From: an uncultured Opitutales bacterium
Lineage (GTDB): Bacteria > Verrucomicrobiota > Verrucomicrobiia > Opitutales > Intestinicryptomonadaceae
Direction of reading: 5' to 3'
Assembly: GCA_900545705.1 (NCBI GenBank)
Contig: URAK01000015.1
Span: 1 to 40,961 of the forward strand
Length of the DNA stretch: 40,961 nt
The notes under the pieces were generated by a model. It did not search any database and was not told the origin of the DNA. It worked only from the letters and a program-made list of their open reading frames with translations. Position numbers and translations under genes: made by a program. Positions 7,740 through 14,566 of the stretch are shown piece by piece; the stretch's first letter is position 1, and each line of letters opens with the position of its first letter.

Positions 7740-9305
7740 ATGAAGAAAGTTATTTTACCCCTATTATCTGCAATCGGCGCATTATCCCCAACGTTTTCGA
7801 GCGCTGCGGACTACTATTTCATTCCGCCCTCAAAGGACAATATAAATTGGAACCACCTCGAAAATTGGAAAATTTCCGAAGACGGCGGTCAATCGTTTGC
7901 AGATGCTACAGAATACCCTTCCGCCTCAGACAATGTATTTTTCGACCAAACGAAAATTGCCTTGTGGCCCGACGGCAAAGGAATGAACTTGTATTTCGAC
8001 GGCAATATAGAAATGGATTCGCTCACTATAACGGGCAATTTAGACCAGCTGAATTTTGGCGCATACAACAAAACCGCAGAAACTGCCTCTACTTCATCGC
8101 TTATAGTAAACGGGAATATGTCCGTAATTCTTGACGGAGCCGGAGGGTACAACGGAAAATATATAATGGGCGGCCATTATAATCCGCTCACAGTCGAAAT
8201 AAAGGGGGACGTTGAATTAACCCGCCTTAATAATACCGGAACACTGACATTTTCCTTCGGGGGAAACAGCCAGAGCAACGCTTTAAAAAGCCTAAAAATT
8301 GACGGTAATTTCAACAACAAAACAGGCCAGATTTCCTTTGGCTCATATGTATGCGAGCGCGACGCCGCAAAAATTGCCGAAGACAAATATTATTATTACA
8401 AAAACGCCGACATTCAAATAGGAGGCTCAATTACCGGCAATAGCACTCTATTCTTAAACAGCACTGGAACCAATAATGTAATAATAAAAGTAAACGGCAT
8501 TACATCAACTACGGTTGATATGCGCGCCACAAACGATTCAAAAGGAACCGTAGGCTCTTCCGCAACAATTGTACTCGCCAACGAAGGCCAAGCATTAATG
8601 AAAGGCGGCATTACGGACTTGTACTCTTACACGTCAGGCAAAGTTGGGAAGGAAACATCAAATACGGTAGTAGATGTCGTAATGATGGGCGCTCAAAACT
8701 CCCAGCAAAAGCTTGTCCTTTCATACAACCAAAGGGCGTTCCGCGGAGGAGTCACTGTAATATCAGGAGATTTGAGAATGTACACCATGTACAAAAACAA
8801 CACCGCAGAGGGCGAATGGGGCAAGTGGGGCGACATAAGGCTCGTCGGGAATTCCGACGGCATTGACGCAAAATTTGGCGCTATCGGCTCAAACGGCAGC
8901 GAGACCGACTCCAACGCGGTAGTCTACGGCGACAACTTGATATGGACAGGCGGAACGATTGTTTCCGGCATAATAAGCCAGACGCAAGCCTCGCTAATCG
9001 AGCTTTCCGGAACGATGCAGAAGGGCGAAGGCGCAGGATCTGAATTCTGGTTTGAATTTGTAGGCAATACAAACTATCTCACCGAAGACGGAGTGAGCAT
9101 AAAACTTATTTCATGGACGGAAGGCAATACACCTACCGACTTCCTTGAAAGCGAATTTAAAGCGGCAAATATAGACGGGAAAATCGCCGAATTTACAATC
9201 GCGGACGACGGCTTGTATGTCTCCTACACAGTGCCTGAGCCGGCGGCAGCAGCCGCGCTTGTCAGGGCGATAGCCCTGCTCTTTGCGCTGCGCCGGAGAA
9301 GATAG
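7740..9305 (+). CDS. PEP-CTERM sorted surface protein
   Basis: This is an exported protein of 521 residues. It has a Sec signal peptide (MKKVILPLLSAIGALSPTFSSA, cleaved before ADYY) and a long repetitive beta-strand region (NxxxxL.IxGN patterns) as in autotransporter-associated or beta-helix proteins. It ends with a PEP-CTERM anchor: VPEP at 498-501, a hydrophobic segment of about 17 residues, and RRRR. By family knowledge the tail is recognised by an exosortase and the protein goes to the cell surface; no exosortase gene is in this window. The in-frame ATG at 7704 is less likely because it would put 12 polar residues before the signal. No Shine-Dalgarno is seen upstream. The molecular function is unknown. 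Confidence 0.85.
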   Translation: MKKVILPLLSAIGALSPTFSSAADYYFIPPSKDNINWNHLENWKISEDGGQSFADATEYPSASDNVFFDQTKIALWPDGKGMNLYFDGNIEMDSLTITGNLDQLNFGAYNKTAETASTSSLIVNGNMSVILDGAGGYNGKYIMGGHYNPLTVEIKGDVELTRLNNTGTLTFSFGGNSQSNALKSLKIDGNFNNKTGQISFGSYVCERDAAKIAEDKYYYYKNADIQIGGSITGNSTLFLNSTGTNNVIIKVNGITSTTVDMRATNDSKGTVGSSATIVLANEGQALMKGGITDLYSYTSGKVGKETSNTVVDVVMMGAQNSQQKLVLSYNQRAFRGGVTVISGDLRMYTMYKNNTAEGEWGKWGDIRLVGNSDGIDAKFGAIGSNGSETDSNAVVYGDNLIWTGGTIVSGIISQTQASLIELSGTMQKGEGAGSEFWFEFVGNTNYLTEDGVSIKLISWTEGNTPTDFLESEFKAANIDGKIAEFTIADDGLYVSYTVPEPAAAAALVRAIALLFALRRRR

Positions 9306-9395
9306 CAAAGGATTTTCTTAGAATATAATCGCCGCAATTCAAGCGCCGCGCATTCGCAAAATTGAATGCGGCATAAAGCGCAAGGCGGCATAAAG

Positions 9396-9425
9396 CGGAC
9401 TGTTGAAAAACTGTCCGTTTTTTAT
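9396..9425 (+). terminator. Rho-independent terminator after the PEP-CTERM gene
   Basis: CGGACTGTT pairs with AACTGTCCG around a GAAA loop with one mismatch, followed by TTTTTTATTT. It is 91 bp after the stop at 9305. Confidence 0.85.
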
Positions 9426-9470
9426 TTAAATGCGGCTGCCGCATCGCGCTTTTTTCGAGTGGGATTCCTG

Positions 9471-9509
9471 CCAATAAAAACGCACGCTAAAAATAGGATT
9501 TTAGCGTGC
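9471..9509 (-). terminator. strong hairpin with T-run on the minus strand, no gene upstream of it
   Basis: GCACGCTAAAAA (9482-9493) pairs with TTTTAGCGTGC (9499-9509). Read on the minus strand the hairpin is followed by GTTTTTATTGG, a terminator layout. No minus-strand gene precedes it, because tex on the plus strand starts at 9723. It may stop antisense transcription or end a small RNA. Confidence 0.5.
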
Positions 9510-9676
9510 TCTTTGGAAAATTTAATTACACGCACACTGAAAGCGGTTTTAACAGAAAAAGAGAATTAAAAAATCTTCAACCCTTGAACTTTTTCTTGCA
9601 AGTTTTGAAGGGATTAAAAGTTGCGCGCCTACCGCCCCAAAGGGGATTTTTTTTAGAATTTTTTAGGCGACAATCC

Positions 9677-9705
9677 TTTACAGGCGCGCGCATTTTATAC
9701 ATTAT
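9677..9705 (+). promoter_or_regulatory. candidate promoter of tex
   Basis: TTTACA (9677-9682) and CATTAT (9700-9705) are 17 bp apart and end 18 bp before the tex ATG. The boxes match the sigma70 consensus moderately well. Confidence 0.35.
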
Positions 9706-9722
9706 AGACGGAAAAATTTTTT

Positions 9723-12002
9723 ATGAACGAAGACCATTTGATTCAGCTCGCAAAAGAGCTCTCCATACCAGTAATGCAAATCGCGGCAACCGCGAAGCTT
9801 CTTGAAGACGGAGCCACAGTGCCCTTTATAGCCCGATACAGAAAAGAGGCAACAGGCACTCTCGACGAAGTCGCGATAACGGCAATCCGCGACGGCCTCG
9901 AAAGGCTTAAAGCACTCGACGACAGGCGGGAATCCATAAAAAAATCGCTGTCAGAGCGCAACCTTCTGACCGACGAACTCTCAGCTGCAATCGCGGCCGC
10001 AGAAACCCTCGCCAAGCTCGAAGACATCTACCAGCCCTTCAAGCCAAAGCGCAGAACCCGCGCAACTGTCGCCCGCGAAAAAGGCCTTGAGAGCCTCGCC
10101 GCATTCATATTTGAAAATCAATCCGCCGCCTGCTCTGAAAAGGCCGCGGAATACATCTCGGCGGAAAAGGACGTTCCGGACGTCGCGGCGGCTCTCGCGG
10201 GCGCGCGCGACATCATCGCCGAAACCATAAGCGACGACGCCCCCGCAAGGCAGGCAATGCGCGAATATTTTGAACAAAACGCCGTGATGTCGTCAAAAAT
10301 ACTCACCGGCAAAGAGGAAGAAGGCGCGAAATACCGCGATTACTTTAATTGGAGCGAAAGCGCGAAAACCGCGCCATCGCACAGAATCCTCGCAGTCAGG
10401 CGCGGGGAGGCCGAGGGATTTCTAATAATGCGCGTAATTCCCGAAGAGGCTCCGGCGATAGAAAAGCTAAAACAGATGTACGTAAAAGGTAACGGAGAAG
10501 CAGCAGCGCAAGTCGCTCTCGCCGTCGAAGACTCCTATAAGCGCCTTCTCAGCCCCACTACCGAGACTTACATGCGTCTCGAACTGAAAAAGCGCGCCGA
10601 CGCCGAAGCAATCGCCGTATTCGCCTCAAACCTAAAAGAGCTGCTTATGGCCTCCCCACTCGGCGAGAAAAACGTTCTTGCTATCGACCCAGGATTTAGA
10701 ACCGGCTGCAAAGTTGTGTGCCTAAACAGGCAGGGAGCACTGCTCTACAACGACGTAATCTACCCGGAGCAGTCGGCGCTGCGCCAAAAGGAGGCGGCCG
10801 ACAAAATTCTCGCGCTTTGCGCCCGCTTTGAAATAGAGGCTGTCGCAATCGGAAACGGAACAGCCGGGCGCGAAACCGAAGCCTTCATAAGGTCGCTCAA
10901 CCTTCCAGCCTCCATTCCTGTTGTTATGGTAAACGAAAGCGGTGCTTCGATATACTCGGCAGGCGAAGTTGCCCGCGAAGAATTCCCCGACAAAGACATT
11001 ACAGTCAGGGGCGCCGTATCCATCGGCAGAAGGCTCATGGATCCGCTCGCAGAACTCGTAAAAATCGACCCGCAATCGATAGGCGTCGGCCAGTACCAGC
11101 ACGACGTCAACCAGAGCATGCTTAAAAAATCGCTCGACGACGTCGTAATAAGCTGCGTCAACAGCGTCGGGGTCGAGGTAAACACGGCGAGCAAACAGCT
11201 TCTGTCGTACGTTTCCGGGCTCAACTCCACTACGGCCGCCAACATAGTTTCCTACCGGAACGAGCACGGGCCGTTCAAGTCGCGCAAGGAGCTTACGAAC
11301 GTGCGCGGGCTAGGAGCGAAGGGCTTCGAGCAGGCTGCGGGATTCCTCAGAATACGAGACGCCGAAAATCCCCTCGACGCCTCGGCAGTCCACCCGGAGC
11401 GCTACGAGCTTGTGGAGCGCATTGCCGCCGATATGGGCGAGGACGTAAAATCCCTTATGCGCGACTCCGCCGCGCGCGCAAAAATTAAACTTGAAAAATA
11501 CGTAGGCGCAGACATCGGCCTCCCCACACTTAAAGACATCATGCAGGAACTTGGGAAACCCGGGCGGGATCCGCGCGAAAAATTCGAGGTATTCAAATTC
11601 TCGGACGAAGTCCACAGCATTGACGACTTGCGCGAAGGAATGAGGCTGCCCGGCATAGTCACAAACGTCACGGCGTTTGGAGCCTTTATAGACATCGGAG
11701 TCCACCAAGACGGGCTGGCGCACATAAGCGAGCTTTCCGACACCTTTGTAAAAGACCCGAAAGACGCAGTCCGCCCCCAGCAAAAAGTCAACGCCTACGT
11801 TTTAGAGGTTGACAAGGCCCGCAAGCGCATTTCCCTATCATTAAAGACGAATCCCACAAAGAGGGTGCGCAGCGCAGGGGAAATTGCCGGAGCTGGCGGG
11901 CGCCCAGGGCGCGACAACCGCGGCGGCCGAGGAGGTTATCGCGGGAGGTCGGACGGAAACTTCAACTCATTCGGAGACGCTTTTTCAAGAATAGGAAAAT
12001 AA
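9723..12002 (+). CDS. tex: Tex family S1 RNA-binding transcription accessory protein
   Basis: Tex is a cytoplasmic nucleic-acid-binding protein related to eukaryotic Spt6, with a role in transcription and stress tolerance. The 759 residues show the family order. The N-terminal helical region includes TVPFIARYRKEATGTLDE. A YqgF/RNase-H-like fold begins near 318 (VLAIDPGFRTGCKV). Helix-hairpin-helix motifs lie near 500-550 (TTAANIVSYRNEHGPF). An S1 domain covers about 638-705 (GIVTNVTAFGAFIDIGVHQDGLAHIS). The tail is Arg/Gly-rich (RDNRGGRGGYRGR), which probably adds RNA affinity. The start is the first residue of the conserved N-terminus. The next gene begins 1 bp after the stop. Confidence 0.95.
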   Translation: MNEDHLIQLAKELSIPVMQIAATAKLLEDGATVPFIARYRKEATGTLDEVAITAIRDGLERLKALDDRRESIKKSLSERNLLTDELSAAIAAAETLAKLEDIYQPFKPKRRTRATVAREKGLESLAAFIFENQSAACSEKAAEYISAEKDVPDVAAALAGARDIIAETISDDAPARQAMREYFEQNAVMSSKILTGKEEEGAKYRDYFNWSESAKTAPSHRILAVRRGEAEGFLIMRVIPEEAPAIEKLKQMYVKGNGEAAAQVALAVEDSYKRLLSPTTETYMRLELKKRADAEAIAVFASNLKELLMASPLGEKNVLAIDPGFRTGCKVVCLNRQGALLYNDVIYPEQSALRQKEAADKILALCARFEIEAVAIGNGTAGRETEAFIRSLNLPASIPVVMVNESGASIYSAGEVAREEFPDKDITVRGAVSIGRRLMDPLAELVKIDPQSIGVGQYQHDVNQSMLKKSLDDVVISCVNSVGVEVNTASKQLLSYVSGLNSTTAANIVSYRNEHGPFKSRKELTNVRGLGAKGFEQAAGFLRIRDAENPLDASAVHPERYELVERIAADMGEDVKSLMRDSAARAKIKLEKYVGADIGLPTLKDIMQELGKPGRDPREKFEVFKFSDEVHSIDDLREGMRLPGIVTNVTAFGAFIDIGVHQDGLAHISELSDTFVKDPKDAVRPQQKVNAYVLEVDKARKRISLSLKTNPTKRVRSAGEIAGAGGRPGRDNRGGRGGYRGRSDGNFNSFGDAFSRIGK

Positions 12003-12003
12003 A

Positions 12004-12555
12004 ATGCTTGGGAGAATCGCAGCGGCGGCAATATTTTGCGCGGCGGCGTTTGCGGCGGCAACCACCGCGAGCGCCGATATCGACTATTCCGCCCTTGCGA
12101 ACCCACAGACGTATAAGAATGTCGACACCATATACCGCTCGGAATCTGGAGATTCGATTGCGCGGATTCGGTTAAAGTCGATGAATTTTGAAAGCCGCGT
12201 GAAGAAATGGGGGATACCAATCCCACAGACTCTCTTGATACGCTCGCTTGCAATCGACGTCTATTGTAGAAACCTGACCGACGCGGAAATTCAAAAGCTG
12301 AAAGCCCCCCCGCTGTTTTTCATAGCCGCCGAAAATTTTTCCATCGTGCTATACGGCAAGAGAAACAAGGTGACAGTGCGCTCAAACCATGCGCTCCTAA
12401 AAAAGGACCTGTCGATTGTCCTGACGGGCGACGTAAAAATCTCGACCGACAAAGGCCAGATGTCTCTCGGCGATTCCGCAACATTGTCGCTTAGCGGCAG
12501 AATGCTAAAATTTTCTTACGGCGAAAACGGAGAGAAATTCGCGATAAAGTTTTAG
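12004..12555 (+). CDS. exported protein of unknown function, downstream of tex
   Basis: The protein has 183 residues with a Sec signal peptide (Ala-rich, cleavage after TASA near residue 25). The mature part is beta-strand-rich. The last 60 residues (VTVRSNHALLKKDLSIVLTG, then DVKISTDKGQMSLGDSATLS) loosely recall the repeating strands of LptA/LptC-type lipopolysaccharide transport proteins; that likeness is an impression, not a family assignment. The gene starts 1 bp after the tex stop with AGGAAA as a ribosome site inside the end of tex, so both are co-transcribed. No catalytic motif is visible. Confidence 0.7.
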   Translation: MLGRIAAAAIFCAAAFAAATTASADIDYSALANPQTYKNVDTIYRSESGDSIARIRLKSMNFESRVKKWGIPIPQTLLIRSLAIDVYCRNLTDAEIQKLKAPPLFFIAAENFSIVLYGKRNKVTVRSNHALLKKDLSIVLTGDVKISTDKGQMSLGDSATLSLSGRMLKFSYGENGEKFAIKF

Positions 12556-12968
12556 ATCCCCGCGAAGATTATACGGGCATAGGCGCGATTCCACGCGATA
12601 GCATATTTTCGACTCTCCGCGATCGAAGCTTTCAAAGCGCATGGCTTTGGCAAGATAGGCGCTTATAAAAATTTTTTATCTGCAATCCCAGTTTGTGCGC
12701 CCAAACCTTAAAAATTTTAGCGCAAAACTCTTCCAAAAGCGGAACTGCCCCAAATTGCGCTGTAAAATCAAGGAAGGTAAAAAAATAACAGTGCCACGCC
12801 GCTGATTGCCACATAAATTGCGATACCCAATCAGCATGCAGTATTGCCGGAGCATTTGCAATAAAGCGGCATAAAATCAAGCGCCTAAAGGGGCTGCCGC
12901 ATAAGTTCCCCCGCGCAAAATACAATATTGTCTTGCGATTTTTGCCGGGCAGGAATTTAATTTTCGGA
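12556..12968. other. intergenic region without a supported gene
   Basis: About 413 bp. A 285-codon minus-strand frame runs across it and into the opposite gene, but it has no protein features and is a shadow of the DUF1080 gene. No convincing terminator or RNA is seen. Fragments such as GCCGCATAA and ATTGCCGGAGCATTTGC resemble words that recur in other gaps of this window. Confidence 0.5.
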
Positions 12969-14342
12969 ATGAAAAAGTTTTCTATTTCGGCAATTTTCAC
13001 AATATGCCTGTGGCTTTGCGCGGCCGTCTCGTTCGCGGCGCCGCAAAAATCCGGCAACTGGACAATCGAGGGCAAAGTAGTCACCGCTCCAGACGGGGCA
13101 ATTATCCTATCGAAAGGAGCCTCGGCTACGCTCTCTCCGAAACTAAACGGCGGGGATTTTAAAGACTTCGAGCTCTCATTTAAAGCCCGGACGATAAACG
13201 GAGCAACAGGATTCCTCGCCTTCCACACGGATCCCGATTTTTCAAAGGGATATAAGGTCGCCATAGACAATTCAAAAACGTCAAAAGTTTGGTGGAGAAA
13301 GACAGGCAGCCTAATCGGCGTCAGAAACATTGTGAAGAGAATTTCCGAAGACGGGCAATGGGCGCAAATAGACGTAAAAGTCTCCGGAAATCTCGTGGAA
13401 ATCGACATCAATTCCCACAGACTCGTCGAATACGCCGAACCGGAGAATCCGTACAGGCTGCCACAGAACGCAAATATGCGCCTTGGCAAAGGGGGTATCG
13501 CGCTAAAATGCGTATCAGGAGACGGAATTGAAATAAAAGATTTTAAAATAAAAAGGCTCGCCGCAACCGGTAAGAAAGTGGAAGCCGAACCTGAGAGCGC
13601 ATACGGCGCAATCGCCCTGCACCAGTCCGACTTCCCCGTGCTCGACTACCATGTGCACCTCAAAGGCGACCTCGATTCGCAAAAAGCCAAAAAGCAGTCC
13701 TTAAAATACGGAATCAACTACGCCATCGCCGTAAACTGCGGCAAAGATTTTCCTGTAAACAAAGACTCCCTCGCCCTTGAATTTCTCGAAAAAAATAAGG
13801 AAGAGCCATATATTTTGGCAATGCAGGCAGAAGGCAGGGAATGGATGAAACTCATCTCAAAACCCGTGCGAAACAAATTCGCCTATTCCTTTACCGACGG
13901 AATGACTTTTGAGGACTACGACGGCAACCGCGTCCACTTGTGGAAGCCGAACGAAGTTAAAATAAAAGACAAAGAAGCGTACATGGACATGATTGTCGAA
14001 AAAATCTGCGGAGTTCTCGGCGAGCCTGCCGACATATACGCAAACGCAACCTATCTTCCCGACGCTCTCGCTCCGGAATACAAAAAGCTCTGGACAAAAC
14101 AGCGCCGCCAAAAAGTGCTGGACGCCCTTGCTCGCGGTGGAATGGCGCTTGAAATAAGCGCGAAATACAATATTCCCGATGCCGAATTTATAAAGGCGGC
14201 AAAGGCGCGCGGGGTAAAATTTACATTCGGTAGCAACAACGGCGACTCCAATTTTGGCAAGCTCGAATACTGCATAAAAATTATGCGCGAATGCGGCCTC
14301 ACCCCAGAGGATATGTTTAACCCTAACAGGGAAAATCGATAA
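12969..14342 (+). CDS. secreted DUF1080 (LamG-like) - PHP-domain fusion protein
   Basis: This protein of 457 residues has a clear signal peptide (MKKFSISAIFTICLWLCAAVSFA). Residues of about 30-205 form a DUF1080/3-keto-disaccharide hydrolase-like jelly roll (FKDFELSFKARTINGATGFLAFH; GGIALKCVSGDGIEIKDFKI). Residues of about 220-455 form a PHP-type metal-dependent phosphoesterase-like domain with LDYHVHLKGD (His228, His230), an Ala/Glu middle part (LAMQAEGREW) and FTFGSNNGDSN near the C-terminus. The combination suggests an exported enzyme acting on a carbohydrate or phosphorylated ligand, but the substrate is unknown. The ATG at 12969 is chosen because it gives the signal peptide directly; an in-frame ATG 12 codons upstream is less good. 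Confidence 0.75.
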   Translation: MKKFSISAIFTICLWLCAAVSFAAPQKSGNWTIEGKVVTAPDGAIILSKGASATLSPKLNGGDFKDFELSFKARTINGATGFLAFHTDPDFSKGYKVAIDNSKTSKVWWRKTGSLIGVRNIVKRISEDGQWAQIDVKVSGNLVEIDINSHRLVEYAEPENPYRLPQNANMRLGKGGIALKCVSGDGIEIKDFKIKRLAATGKKVEAEPESAYGAIALHQSDFPVLDYHVHLKGDLDSQKAKKQSLKYGINYAIAVNCGKDFPVNKDSLALEFLEKNKEEPYILAMQAEGREWMKLISKPVRNKFAYSFTDGMTFEDYDGNRVHLWKPNEVKIKDKEAYMDMIVEKICGVLGEPADIYANATYLPDALAPEYKKLWTKQRRQKVLDALARGGMALEISAKYNIPDAEFIKAAKARGVKFTFGSNNGDSNFGKLEYCIKIMRECGLTPEDMFNPNRENR

Positions 14343-14356
14343 ACCTGCAAAACTTT

Positions 14357-14393
14357 ATCCGCCGCAGGGAGACGCCCTCGGCGGATTTTTTTT
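14357..14393 (+). terminator. Rho-independent terminator after the DUF1080-PHP gene
   Basis: ATCCGCCG (14357-14364) pairs with CGGCGGAT (14379-14386), and AGGG/CCCT extends the stem inside. A T8 run follows, 15 bp after the stop. Confidence 0.9.
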
Positions 14394-14486
14394 GCCCGCA
14401 AAAAAAATTCGCATAGAAAATCCCCATAAAAGAAAGAATAAAAAAGCCGCCCGCCGATAAAAACCCTTATGCATGCCGCGGCACTA

Positions 14487-14566
14487 TTAATCGAAGCCGC
14501 CAAGCCCCCCGTATTGCCGTCCTTACTTTAATTGAAGCCGCCAAGCCCCCGGATTGCCGCCCTTAC
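14487..14566. repeat. 41-bp tandem duplication at the end of hrpB
   Basis: Two near-identical copies lie head to tail: 14487-14526 and 14528-14566. They share GAAGCCGCCAAGCCCCC and ATTGCCG plus CCTTAC, with about four differences. The second copy ends across the hrpB stop codon (minus strand, 14563-14565). Confidence 0.85.

Larger units (their letters stand above)
9306..9722. other. intergenic region with several hairpins upstream of tex
   Basis: About 417 bp with no supported protein gene. It contains the terminator of the PEP-CTERM gene, a strong inverted repeat at 9482-9509, a CCCC/GGGG hairpin with T8 at 9634-9654, and GCGCGCCT (9623-9630) that can pair with AGGCGCGC near 9683-9690. The tex promoter candidate lies at its end. 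A structured leader or small RNA is possible but unproven. Confidence 0.5.

Noticed and set aside
10722..11267. Minus-strand frames of 160-180 codons opposite tex
   Set aside because: They lie fully inside conserved tex coding sequence, with no domain or start signal of their own.
12632..13489. 285-codon minus-strand open frame
   Set aside because: It runs antisense through the signal peptide and DUF1080 domain of the gene at 12969, and its translation has no family pattern.
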